A DNA stretch of 64,000 bases from Nissolia schottii (lineage: Eukaryota; Streptophyta; Magnoliopsida; Fabales; Fabaceae). This document shows positions 14,443 to 25,660 of this stretch, piece by piece. Positions within the stretch are counted from its first letter, which is position 1; each line of letters starts with the position of its first letter. The translations under genes were made by a program, and so were the position numbers. The notes beneath the pieces are model-generated. The model worked only from the letters and a program-made list of their open reading frames with translations, had not been told where the DNA came from and did no database searches. The stretch covers positions 1,749-65,748 of the forward strand of contig QANU01047209.1 in the NCBI GenBank assembly GCA_003254905.1, in the 5' to 3' direction.

Positions 14443-15883
14443 TGATAGAGAGATTTTATCTGACATTTTTATACTCAATAATTGAGCATTGCAACCTAGA
14501 ATTATGTGATTTTGATGGCTAATTGATAAGATTCACATAGTTATCCTTTTATGAGCATAATTGAGAAAGCTATAGTTTAAGCTTCATTTTTAAATGATTT
14601 TTAATTGTATCAAGTAACCTATGCATTTAACATCTTGTGTTTGAGTTGTTAGAATCACAGGTAATCGAGTGTTGGTGTAGGAAGGGGAGCAAAAGGAGCA
14701 AGGAATGGAAGAAAAAAGTCAAATTGGGATTATGGAAGACATCTCGCGCGAGACATGACTTCATCTCGCGCGAGACATAGCACATAGAAAGCAAGGATTT
14801 GGGTTCTGGAAGGCGTCTCGTGCGAGACACTAATTCATCTCGCATGAGACGTTACAAATAGAGAGTGAATATGGCTCAGTAAGGGTCTCTTGCACGAGAC
14901 ACAATGTAACTCGCGCGAGACACGATCATAGAAGCCCAAAACCCTATTTCGTGATGCCAAAAGGTTATAAATAGACATAGGGTGAACACAATTGAAAGAA
15001 CCACACACATCAGCTCCCATTTGTTCTTAGGATTAGGATTCTATACAATTTTTCCTTTATTTTTCCAACTTCTTAGGATTTATGTTAGTGATGCTTTGTT
15101 AGTTTCCGTTCGTTCGAAGATTGTTAGAGCTCTCGCGATCGCGTACAAGTTTCTTCGTGATTCGACTCACCATTCTTATTATTAATTCAAGTTTCGTATT
15201 TATTTTTAGATCTATACTTCTTCCTTCTTTTATCTATTTTTTTTGCGTTTTTATCTTCCACCCATGGAAGTGTAGTTCCCTAATATCTTGCACACGGTTA
15301 CTCTAGATTAGGATTTAATTAGAGATTATTGTGATTAATGTTTATTCATGAATTGTTCCACCACTAATTAGTAATATAGTGATTGCATGTTATTGGCTAG
15401 GGTTAATTCTAGATTAATAGATCTTGACGATCGTAGGATTTATTGATTTAGGATTTGGGAACTTTTGGGGGGGAACTAATTAGATCTAATTAGGTTGTGC
15501 AATTGATGCCTGGGGGATTGACGATTGTAGTCTCTTAAATGAATTGCGTGTTAATTAGAGATTTCAACTAACAACAACATCCCTTTTATGAATAATTAAT
15601 TTAGGAATTGATGACAAGTAATCCTTGACCTAGAAACACCATATGCAGGATATTGCTTTTTTTTTTTATTATTATTGTTGATTCACTTTTGTTTTGCTTT
15701 CTTTTTAATTCAAATTCATCAAATCAAACCCCCACAATTTAGTTGAACTTGTAATTGGCTTTCAAATTGCTTCCTTGAGAGATGACCTAGGTTAGCCCCC
15801 TTTACTACGTTTTTGGGATTAATTTAGTTTTATAAATTATTATTTGATTACGCACTAAAGTTAACGACATTTGGTGTGTGGCA
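14443..15883 (+). mobile_element. Solo LTR, family B
   Basis: It runs from TGATAG at 14443 to GGTGTGTGGCA at 15883. It matches the LTR at 36031-37545, which is followed by a primer binding site. Flanks GGACA (14438-14442) and AGACA (15884-15888) are a 5-bp target duplication with one mismatch. Removing it joins two parts of the minus-strand copia polyprotein, which confirms the insertion. No internal domain remains, so it is a recombination product. Confidence 0.85.
14735..14925. repeat. Array of TCTCGCGCGAGA palindromes in the family-B LTR
   Basis: Six copies or variants of the 12-bp palindrome TCTCGCGCGAGA lie in pairs about 20-30 bp apart. Three are exact or nearly so; the others read TCTCGTGCGAGA, TCTCGCATGAGA and TCTTGCACGAGA. 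The position, before a TATAAATA-type sequence near 14966, suggests the U3 promoter part of the LTR. Confidence 0.85.
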
Positions 15884-16129
15884 AGACAACAAAATTCACA
15901 GCAATAGGCACATCGGCAAGCACATTAGGAGTTGTATCAGTAACAGTAGCAGAAGGCCCAACAATGTTTGTGGGATTGTGAAGATGATGAGATACATCAG
16001 CTACCTGATTTGGAAGTACATACTTAGGAAACAATGGAGGTTGTGAGTCTAGGTAGGAATTATGTTGAAAAGAAAAAATATCCTCATGGAATTGAACATC
16101 CCTACTAATGAAGAACTTCTTGTTATCAA
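15884..16129 (-). pseudogene. Copia integrase C-terminal remnant
   Basis: The minus-strand frame reads NKKFFISRDVQFHEDIFSF, the conserved region at the end of copia integrases, followed by a low-conservation linker. It is cut at its 5' side by the N gap and at its 3' side by the family-B solo LTR. Confidence 0.85.
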
Positions 16130-16566
16130 NNNNNNNNNNNNNNNNNNNNNNNNNNNNNNNNNNNNNNNNNNNNNNNNNNNNNNNNNNNNNNNNNNNNNNN
16201 NNNNNNNNNNNNNNNNNNNNNNNNNNNNNNNNNNNNNNNNNNNNNNNNNNNNNNNNNNNNNNNNNNNNNNNNNNNNNNNNNNNNNNNNNNNNNNNNNNNN
16301 NNNNNNNNNNNNNNNNNNNNNNNNNNNNNNNNNNNNNNNNNNNNNNNNNNNNNNNNNNNNNNNNNNNNNNNNNNNNNNNNNNNNNNNNNNNNNNNNNNNN
16401 NNNNNNNNNNNNNNNNNNNNNNNNNNNNNNNNNNNNNNNNNNNNNNNNNNNNNNNNNNNNNNNNNNNNNNNNNNNNNNNNNNNNNNNNNNNNNNNNNNNN
16501 NNNNNNNNNNNNNNNNNNNNNNNNNNNNNNNNNNNNNNNNNNNNNNNNNNNNNNNNNNNNNNNNNN
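16130..16566. other. Assembly gap (437 N)
   Basis: 437 consecutive N, followed directly by a run of AT dinucleotides (16567-16610). The missing part should hold the middle of the copia integrase. Confidence 0.99.
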
Positions 16567-16612
<46 letters not shown>

Positions 16613-16613
<1 letters not shown>

Positions 16614-19493
16614 CAATAGAGTTTATAAGACTTAGGCGTTTAAGGACATACCAATTAAATACTCGTAGCAAACTCACGGAAAGCATAATATATTCATACA
16701 CGCAGGTCCAGAAACAGTTGCACAGGTGTTTATACTTACATATTACAAATATTACACTTAAAGCTAATGGCATAGTTAATCCATTTAGCTAATACAAAAT
16801 ACAAAATAACTAAACGCTACGACGCGTCGATATAGACTATAGTCCTTCTGCTTCCTTGGAATCTCTTGATGTCGAGACCTTCAGTCCTCCTGTGTTGCTT
16901 CCTCTCCGATGTTCTAGTCGTACTTGCTTGGAACCATAAATGAGTAGGGGTGAGAACATTGCGTCATCAGTGGCAATCCTTGGGCATCACTATTTGTTTT
17001 CTTCTCAATTATGACTCCACCGCTCAGGGGGTCTCTAGGTGTCATAACATAATAAAATCTCTACTTATTATTAATCATGCTATTCTTGAGCAGCTTTATT
17101 TAATTACTAGGTGGTTGGGGGAATTTCTAATCTTGATATTACCTAATGAGCATGCTTTCTATTACCTAATCGTTTACGAAACGTGTATATCGTAGAGGCG
17201 GTCTTATAATGACCTAGTGCCATACAATACATACATCACATACTTATGCATGAGGGGAAATGGGAATTCTCTTACGCGCCCAGGGTCATGTCCTTCTCGC
17301 TGCTTTATGGCCATCTTTCTCCTTTGTAGTCTGTGGGACCGTCATCCCCTGGCGGCTACAACCTAATTTGTTTCCATATCATCGATGACCAGGTAGGGCT
17401 ATTACCTGAGTGGTAGGTAACCACAGATGCATGAAATCATACTACATCGAGTGGCAATAGGGAATTAACCATCCTACTCGTGGAATGGTGAGGGGGTCCA
17501 CCCTTACAGTGATGCCAGGAGTGGGCTCGTACTTCTTGGACTTCTTCTTTGCTTGACTTTCTTAGGGTCAACACTTGGGGACACGATTTTTTTTTAAACG
17601 TCATGGCGTGAAAGCTTAGACTTTACTTGACTTTCTTACTTTACTTTCTTGGATCAGGACGAAGCCTGCATTCAGGTCTGAGCCTACGTTTCTTGGTCAT
17701 AAAACCAGTCCTTCTTGGTAGACTGGCAAGGGGCTTATCATGCTTGACGTGCCAAGAGAGGAGATTTCCCTATTCATACAACTAAGTACATATCTTTAAT
17801 GTATTCCGAACCCATTGTGGCCGGCACCTTCTTAACATCTTCACTTGTTCCCTATGTTCAATTATGAGTTTGTCATAGTTATGTGATTGTACGTCTAGTT
17901 TCTAAGGTTGTCCTAATACTCTAATGAAAACCGGTTTTCTCATGATGCATACAAATGAAAATATAGCACATAGATCATAATGACGATCATAGCCTGAAAA
18001 CTATGGTGTATCAATGTTTTTCTTAAAACTCCTGATTTCTGTCAGAATTTTAATTATCAAAACCCCAAAGGGTCCAAGACCTCATCTCAAGATTTTTGAT
18101 AGCTCTAAGCTCATTTTTCACATATAAACCCAGATTTTGAACCCAAGATTTCAAAAGTACAGTTTTGTCCTTTTTGCCCAAAATGTCGTTTTTCACCCGA
18201 AAAACCCAAAGGGATCAAAACTTGAAACCAAGGTTTTTGATAGCTCTAAACACATTTTTCATGAAAACCAACCCAGATTTTCAATCTCTTTTTCCAAAAT
18301 TCCCGTTTGGCCCTTACTCGCCCGAAAACATCGTTTTACTCGTTTTGCTTGAGAAATTCGTCGGGGGCTCCAAAATCCATAAAATTAACACCCCCACTAG
18401 ATTTTTAATGTAGATTCCAAAAATGATGTTAGTTTTTCATGATAAAAATCCCAGCCCATCTCCTACTCAAACTTAGTCTTTTTCTATTTTAAACCTAGGT
18501 ATACCTAAATCCTGACAGAGTTACAGATAAACACCAGCAGTTTTCCAGGAAAACTACAACAATATTAGCAACATATACATAACATTATTTACACATAAAA
18601 AATCATAAATATGCCACTTAGACAGTGGGTTATCGGATTACCCACCTTTAAGACGATTTAAGCGACTTCGCAGAAAGTTCTCTTGGAGAGCCTCGGTGTC
18701 TCCTAAGCTCATGGTTGCTTTTCTTCGAGAGAAAACACGAGATGAGGACTTGGTTTTTAGGGAGAAAATTGTAAGATAAGGTGATGAGAAAATTATAGGG
18801 AAAGCCGTAGCGAGGCCGTATAGCGAGGCTTGGTTTTTCTGCTACGTCGGAGTAATGACAGAGTGCACAAACGGAAAGTATTTTGGAGAGAACTAATAGA
18901 TGAAAAATGAAAATGAAAGCCAATGAGTGGATATTTATAGAGGGCAAGGGTCGGTGGTCTTGCCACCATTTCGGCTAAAAAAATAAAGGAAAAAGAATGA
19001 AATTAATAGGATAAAGATAAGGCTTAGGTGCCTTTGGAAGAGGATTTGCTTTGTTGACTTGTTGACTTGTTGAATTTTGGTTTGTGTGTGTGTATGTAAG
19101 CCTCGCGGGACTTGGGTGATGGCAAGGTCATGTGGCTTAATTTTCGATCGTGTTCGGCCGTTAGCCGTTCATGTACAGAGGTCCTAAAAATATTCTAAAC
19201 ACATCATCTTGATCTACTAATTTTTCTCATAAGGAATTTAAGCCAGTCCAAGGTAATCATAAATTTACTTCCATAAAAGTGTACTTTACGGATACCTTTG
19301 ATACGTAATTAAATTCCAGTGATGATCGAAAATTGGCCTGGATCTCGCGAAACTCCACGAGATCTCGAAACAATTATTTTGACTAGCATTTTTAGAAATT
19401 AAAATTTGTGATTTAATTTTTCAATCTAAATAATTGGCTCGTATATTTATTTATTATAGGAAATTCTCTTTAAGGAAAAAGCGGGATGTTACA
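16613..19493 (-). mobile_element. Solo LTR, family D
   Basis: The minus-strand start is TGTAACATCCCGC at 19493, the same as at 2493. Segments near 17.0-17.2 kb resemble bases 20-200. The right flank TATAA (19494-19498) recurs at 16608-16612, though that copy overlaps an AT-dinucleotide run. The LTR's far end is not a clean TG, so the left boundary is approximate. It sits inside the copia integrase. Scattered ORFs are not gene-like. Confidence 0.65.
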
Positions 19494-19516
19494 TATAACA
19501 CCTTTGTTCTGCAAGA

Positions 19517-20923
19517 TGTGAAGAAGATTCTTTCTCTGACCATTGATGGCTTGGTTTTGATGAAGACAAGAACATCAACAAAAAGCAAGAAAAAGGCAAA
19601 GACACAACGATGAATTGCAACGATCAACCGATCATCATATTGAAGGTTCAAGTGTTTTTACCTTAGAGTTTAATAGTTAGGACTTGTTTATGATATCATG
19701 GTTAATGGCTCATAAGGTTTTCATTCTAACAAGTCTAACACTTTTGCTAAAACCCTAAAATCAATTAGCAACATTTTTCTAGGGTTTGCAACACTTGGAA
19801 AACATTTTCAGCATGAGTAATCGATTACCCACTTGCTGTAATCGATTACCATCCTTAGAAATTTGAAAATATGTCATTCTTTATGTGAGTAATCGATTAC
19901 CCATTTCGTGTTAATCGATTACCACCTTAGAAACTTTCAAAATTGGCATTTGTTGTGTGTGTAATTGATTACACACTTATGGTAATCGATTACACACTCG
20001 AGAATTTTGAAAATAAGTGGTTTTTCATGTGTGTAATCGATTACACACTTATGGTAATCGATTACCACCACTTGAATTTTGAAAATTGGTAACGGTTATG
20101 AGTGTAATCGATTACCACAGTTGGTTAATCGATTACATGCACGAACTGGTGTGTTTTTTCATGAAACAATGTGTTGTTTGGCATTTGGAAGCCATGGCAA
20201 TGGTTCATGAAGAGGCACCTATGCCTATATAAGTGCCAAACTTGTGCAAACTCATACACCACTCTAGAACTCGATTATTACTTTCATATTCACAAAGTTC
20301 TGATCAAATTTCAATGGTGTTTCAATCCAAATCTTAAGAAAGCCCTTTGAGCCTTAACTGTAATATCATATGTGCTTTCCATTCAGGAAAACTTCCAACC
20401 CTAAATTTAGGATTGGTAAAGCCATTGTATTACTTCTTTAACAATTGTGAATCAATTGTGGCACCGTAGTGTTCGGTGTGGTTTTGTAAACACCGTGGTG
20501 TTGGTGTGTTTCTGATTATCACCGTAGTGTTCGGTGAAGGTACTGTGTAACCAGGGGAACGAGTTTATTCTCTTGAAGTTGTCGGTGTAAGTGCCTCGGT
20601 TGTGAGGTTGTACACAACACAAGTTTACATAGTAGAAAAATCCCTGAATCAGAACAGGGGACTGGACGTAGCCTTCGGTGGTTGAAGGTGAACCAGGATA
20701 AATTCTCTGGTGCGATCTTTCTTATCCCTACACTCTTTTATATTCATCAATTTACAATTTTCGCTGCTTTAAACATCATTATCTATTCGGTTTATTGCTG
20801 GGTCTTGTTCATATTTTGGGGATTAGGGTTTCATTCTACTTACCATATTTCAAAGAACAAAAATCCATCAAAAACAAGAGAAACCTAATTCACCCCCCTC
20901 TTAGGTTGCTATCTAGAGTTACA
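19517..20923 (+). mobile_element. Solo LTR, family A (copia)
   Basis: It starts TGTGAAGAAGATTC and ends AGAGTTACA, exactly as both LTRs of the complete element at 21727-27044. The perfect 5-bp duplication CAAGA flanks it (19512-19516 and 20924-20928). No internal domain remains. It interrupts the minus-strand copia integrase. Confidence 0.95.
19817..20136. repeat. Array of ten GTAATCGATTAC palindromes
   Basis: Ten copies of the 12-bp palindrome GTAATCGATTAC or near variants are arranged as five pairs. Sites within a pair are about 20 bp apart and pairs recur about every 72 bp. The same array is in both LTRs of the complete family-A element (about 22025-22390 and 25965-26255). It lies upstream of the LTR's TATATAAG box (near 20225), consistent with U3. 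Confidence 0.95.
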
Positions 20924-21726
20924 CAAGAAACTTGTCAATTCTAGTTATTTGGCATTATCAGATCATAGTTGCTTAATTTTGACATTGAATTGAGTCTCAA
21001 TTAAGGTAAAAAATTGCATTAACAAAGTATGAGCCTCAGACTTGAACTGCATCAAATAATTTCATGTATATCTTCTGCAATCATCAACAATAGTAAAAAA
21101 AAAAATCGTTTTCCATTATATGTTGGGACATGATATGGCCCCCAAATGTCACAATGTATTAAATCAAAGGGATTTTGGGACAAGTGATTATTTGAAACAA
21201 AAGATAGTGTCCTAAGTTTGACTAAAGGACAAATATTAAAATCATGAGTGAAGACTTTATTTGGCAAAGAAAAAACATTATTATGCTCTAGTAACACCTT
21301 GTGAGAACTATGGCCTAGCCTAGCATGCCAAACATTTACAAAAACTGAATTTACCCAAGTAGGAAAGGGAACAACACCAACAGAACTACTATGTGTGATT
21401 AATGCAAAAATAGAATCAGCAGGAGCTTGCTGCAGAACATAGAGGCCATGAAGCAAATTACCCTTTCCAATCATTTTCAGAGACTGGAGCTCCAGGATAA
21501 TGCAGAATTTTGCATCAAAATGAGCCAATAATGACTGATTTTTAACCAGAAAAGACACAAAAATGAGATTAACATGAAAACCAGGAATGTAAAGGACTTT
21601 AGTGAGTATTAAGGATGGAGATAACCTCACCTTGCCAATGGAATGAACTAGTATTGTAGAACCATTAGGTAATGTTACAAATGAATATTTCACAGGAGAA
21701 TGTGAGTAGAATATATGTAGAGAAGA
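20924..21726 (-). pseudogene. Copia protease end, GAG-pre-integrase and integrase N-part remnant
   Basis: The minus strand reads LPNGS and VLYIPGFHVNLI (protease end). WHARLGHSSHKVL follows (GAG-pre-integrase, zinc-binding HHCC area), then HCDIWGPYHVPTYNGKRFF (integrase start), then a decayed core with SDNA-like text. A further 23 bases at 19494-19516 (QNKGVI) belong to it beyond the family-A solo LTR. Stops and frameshifts are present. Its upstream end continues at 27045, past the complete family-A element. Confidence 0.85.
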
Positions 21727-23182
21727 TGTGAAGAAGATTCTTTCTCTGACCATTGATGGCTTGGTTTTGATGAAGACAAGCACATCAACAAAAAGCAAGA
21801 AAAAGGCAAAGACACAACCGATGAATTGCAACGATCAACCGATCATCATATTGAAGGTTCAAGTGTTTTTACCTTAGAGTTTAATAGTTAGCACTTGTTA
21901 TTGATATCATGGTTAATGGCTCATAAGGTTTTCATTCTAACAAGTCTAACACTTTTGCTAAAATCCTAAAATCATTTAGCAACACTTCTCTAGGGTTTGC
22001 AACACTTGGAAAACACTTTGTTGTGTCAGTAATAGATTATTGGATTTCAGTAATTGATTACTAGTAGTTCAGTAATCGATTACAGGGTTTCAGTAATCGA
22101 TTACCAGCATCAAAAATGTGAAAATATAACATTTTCTGCATGAGTAATCGATTACCAACTTGCTGTAATCGATTACCAACTCGAGAATTTTGAAAATAAG
22201 TGGTTTTCATGTGTGTAATCGATTACACACTTAGGGTAATCGATTACCAACACGAAAGTTTGAAAATAACTCAAATTTTATGAGTGTAATCGATTACCAA
22301 ACCGTGCTAATCGATTACCACTTCAAAGAATTTGAAAATTGGCAATTTCTATGTGTGTAATCGATTACCACACTATAGCAATCGATTACATGTTCGAATG
22401 GGTGTGTTTTTTCGTGAAACAATGCGTTGTTTTGCATCTGTATGCATTGGCAATGGTTCATGAACAAGCACCTCTGGCTATATAAGTTTGGAACTCATGC
22501 AGAACAAAAACATAACTCCAGAACTCAATTCTCACTTTCATATTCACAAAGTTCTGATCAAATTTCAATGGTGTTTCAATCCAAATCTTAAGAAAGCCTT
22601 TTGAGCCTTAACTGTTATATCTGAAGTGTTTTCTATTCAGGATTGTCCAACCCTGAGTTTTATGATTGGAAAAGCCATTGTATTACTTCTTCATACAACT
22701 GTGATTGTTGTTATACACCGTAGTGTTCGGTGTGGTTTTGTTAATCACCGTAGTGTTCAGTGTGATTGTTCTGATATTCACCGTAGTGTTCGGTGAAGGT
22801 ACTGTGTAACCAGGGGAACGGGTTTGTTCTCTTGTAGTTGTCGGTGTAAGTGCCTCGGTTGTGAGGTTGTACACAACACAAGTTTACATAGTGGAAAAAT
22901 CCCTGAATCAGAACAGGGGACTGGACGTAGCCTTCGGTGGTTGAAGGTGAACCAGGATAAATTCTCTGGTGTGATCTTTCTTATTCCTACACTTCTTTAC
23001 ATTCAGCAATTTACAATTTTCGCTGCTTTTAACGTTAAACATCTATTCGGTTTATTGCTGGGTCTTGTTCATAATTTTGGAATTAGGGTTCATAACATTC
23101 ACCATCCAACAAAGAGCCAAAATCTATCAAAAACAAGAGAAACCTAATTCACCCCCCTCTTAGGTTGCTATCTAGAGTTACA
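21727..23182 (+). repeat. Left LTR of the family-A element
   Basis: Contains about twelve GTAATCGATTAC-type sites and three hairpin-like CACCGTAGTGTTCGGTG repeats near 22717-22798. It is 72 bp longer than the right LTR, the difference being one paired-palindrome unit. Confidence 0.95.
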
Positions 23183-23184
23183 AT

Positions 23185-23196
23185 TGGTATCAGAGC
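23185..23196 (+). other. Primer binding site (initiator Met tRNA)
   Basis: TGGTATCAGAGC two bases after the LTR end matches the complement of the plant initiator-Met tRNA 3' end. Confidence 0.95.
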
Positions 23197-23232
23197 GCAA
23201 GTTTAGGAAATTTACTGCTAAAGATCCATAAG

Positions 23233-25017
23233 ATGGCATCCTCAAGACCTATGTTGAGTGAAGGGTTGAATGTAAATAGACCTCCATGTTTTAATGGGGA
23301 TCATTATGATTTCTGGAAAATCAAGATCTTCATCAAAGCACAAGATCTTGAAGTTTGGAAAACTATTGAAGAAGGTCCATTTGTGCCTATGTTTACAAAT
23401 GAAAATGGGAGTGAACCTAAACCCATGAGTGCTTGGAGTAACGAAGAGAAAAAGAAAGTACAATATGATCTTAAAGCCATGAATTACCTAACCTCAGCCC
23501 TAGGTATGGATGAATTCTTTAGAGTCTCTTCATGCAAAACAGCCAAAGAAATTTGGGATACTCTAGAAGCCACTCATGAGGGTACAGATGAAGTTAAGAG
23601 ATCCAAATTAAACACTCTTTCGCAAGAATATGAGATGTTTAGAATGCTCCCAGGAGAAAGGATTCTCGATATGCAAAAACGATTTACTCATCTTATTAAC
23701 CATCTGTCTGCTCTTGGCAAAAGTTATTCATGTGCAGATTTGAACTTGAAAGTGCTAAGATCATTAACCAGGATATGGCAACCAAAGGTGACGGCGATCT
23801 CAGAAAAGAAGAGCCTATCCAAGATGAATCTGGCAACTCTATTTGGCAAACTGCAAGAACATGAATTGGAGTTGAATCGTCTGGATCAACACGAACAACA
23901 AGAGAAGATGCACAGGTCAATTTCTTTAAAAGCCAAAATTGATTCTGACAAAGATGATTATGATGCAGATTCAGAGGAAGATGAAGGTGACAATATGAAT
24001 CTTTTGTTTAAAAATCTTGGAAAGTTTTTCAAGAAAAAGGGAATACGGATTTGTCAATCTAAGAGATTCATAAAGAAAAATGACTCATCTTCTCCACAAA
24101 AATTCACATGCTTTGAATGTGGGAAACCCGGTCACATCAAGTCCGATTGTCCAAATATTCAAAGAAAGAAGAACGACCTCAAAGTTAGATTGGACAACAA
24201 GAACAAAAAGGGCAAGAAAGCATATGTGGCATGGGAAGATAATGATATCAGTTCTTCATCAGAATCTGAAGATGAAAAAGCACATATAGCTTTTATGGCT
24301 ACACACAACTCTCACAATGATGATGAAGAGGTTAGTACTGATAAACTTTCTTATGAAGATTTACAAACTGCTTTTGAATGCTTACATGAAATATGTTTAA
24401 ATTTTTCAAAAATATATGCTAAAAAGGAAGAATTAAACTTGATTAGATCTATGATAGATAATCAAGTTGCTTGCACTAAGTGTGTTTCTTTGGAATCTAA
24501 AGTAGAAAGTTTACAACAAATAGTATGCAAGTTTGAAAAAGGTAAGCATGGATTAGATGATATCTTAAGCATGCAAAGAGATACCAAGGATAAAAGTGGA
24601 TTAGGGTATACTCCCCAAAGGAATCAAAAAGTTGTTAAGAAAATGCTTTTTGTAAAATCTAGTAATCCACAACCCAATATGCATGTAAAAAGAAATTCAT
24701 CTCAATCTAGACCTAAACACCATGTTATTGGAAATCATCATATGTCAAGAAAAAGTAATTATTATGTGCCTACATCAAAGTTCTATCTTAAGCCAAATAA
24801 TTACTATGCTTCTAGTTCAAAAAGGTATGTACAAAGAAATAATTACTTGATTCCTAAAAGAAGGAACATATGTAATTATTGTTGCTTGGAAGGACACACC
24901 TCAAATTCATGTTATATTAAAAGGTATGGTGTTCCAAGTGGACAACTCAAGTGGGTTGTGAAAGGATCTAACCGACAAGGACCCAAAGCACATTGGGTAC
25001 CCTACCCCCACTTCTAA
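23233..25017 (+). CDS. Retrotransposon Gag polyprotein (UBN2-type, two zinc knuckles)
   Basis: A 594-residue intact frame starting 37 bp after the primer site. Residues about 15-35 carry the usual copia gag start (FNGDHYDFWKIKI). Residues about 60-220 match the UBN2/gag capsid-like region (AKEIWDTLEATHEG, LPGERILDMQKRF). Zinc knuckles of form CX2CX4HX4C lie at 293-306 (CFECGKPGHIKSDC) and 547-560 (CNYCCLEGHTSNSC). An acidic, Ser-rich stretch separates them. Gag packages element RNA into virus-like particles. The frame ends at a stop and is not fused to pol, so any mobility would need enzymes from a relative. No obvious frame damage suggests a fairly young copy. Confidence 0.9.
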   Translation: MASSRPMLSEGLNVNRPPCFNGDHYDFWKIKIFIKAQDLEVWKTIEEGPFVPMFTNENGSEPKPMSAWSNEEKKKVQYDLKAMNYLTSALGMDEFFRVSSCKTAKEIWDTLEATHEGTDEVKRSKLNTLSQEYEMFRMLPGERILDMQKRFTHLINHLSALGKSYSCADLNLKVLRSLTRIWQPKVTAISEKKSLSKMNLATLFGKLQEHELELNRLDQHEQQEKMHRSISLKAKIDSDKDDYDADSEEDEGDNMNLLFKNLGKFFKKKGIRICQSKRFIKKNDSSSPQKFTCFECGKPGHIKSDCPNIQRKKNDLKVRLDNKNKKGKKAYVAWEDNDISSSSESEDEKAHIAFMATHNSHNDDEEVSTDKLSYEDLQTAFECLHEICLNFSKIYAKKEELNLIRSMIDNQVACTKCVSLESKVESLQQIVCKFEKGKHGLDDILSMQRDTKDKSGLGYTPQRNQKVVKKMLFVKSSNPQPNMHVKRNSSQSRPKHHVIGNHHMSRKSNYYVPTSKFYLKPNNYYASSSKRYVQRNNYLIPKRRNICNYCCLEGHTSNSCYIKRYGVPSGQLKWVVKGSNRQGPKAHWVPYPHF

Positions 25018-25033
25018 TTTGTTTTGTAGGTAT

Positions 25034-25330
25034 GAATGAGGACAACAAGTGACTTATGGCATATTGATAGCGGCTGTTCCTCACACATGACTGGTGACAA
25101 AACAAAGTTTTTCTTGACTCCAAGGAACGAAGGAAAAGATGTGACATACATAACAATGAGAGAGGCAAAATCATTGGCATTGGAAGAATAGGTACGCCTC
25201 CTCAAACTATTATTGAGAATGTGTTATATGTTGAAGGCCAAGGTCAAAGCTTGCTTACTATTAATCAATTATGTGACAAAGGGCTTTATAGTCGAATCTG
25301 AAGATGATATTTGTGTGGTTAAGGATAAGA
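25034..25330 (+). pseudogene. Copia aspartic protease start, frameshifted remnant
   Basis: In a different frame from gag, 25034 onward reads LWHIDSGCSSHMTGD, the copia protease active-site region. After a frameshift it continues with GIGRIG and ENVLYVEG-like text. All later pol domains are absent, so the deletion begins near 25350. Confidence 0.85.
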
Positions 25331-25646
25331 AAACCAAAGAAGTTAAGTTTTTAGGCTTAATAAGGTTTTCATAATATCTTTAAAAGACATATCATCTAGA
25401 AACACATGTCTTGTTTTATATACACTGTTGTTCCCTATACCATTGTTTTGGATATTCTATTTGTGGTCCTTTTTCTTCTTTTTGATGATGTCAAAAAGGG
25501 GGAGAAAGATCTTGTTTGGTATTGCTTGGTTTGATTTAAACAGGGGGAGCAAATGCTGAGAAACCAAGAAAGGCCAGTTAGTCCAAAACACAGGGGGAGC
25601 ACTAAGACAAAGAACTTCAACTTTCAAAGATGGTTTTGTCATCATC

Positions 25647-25660
25647 AAAAAGGGGGAGAA
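25647..25660 (+). other. Polypurine tract
   Basis: AAAAAGGGGGAGAA directly before the right LTR; related GGGGGAGCA motifs recur at about 25540-25600. This primes plus-strand synthesis in LTR elements. Confidence 0.9.

Noticed and set aside
16062..16773. Open frames on both strands with long X stretches
   Set aside because: They cross the N gap and an AT-dinucleotide run; only the NKKFFISRDVQFHED part is real copia sequence.
19817..20136. Regularly spaced repeats resembling a CRISPR array
   Set aside because: Plant DNA; repeats are 12-bp palindromes inside an LTR with similar, not unique, spacers, and no cas genes.
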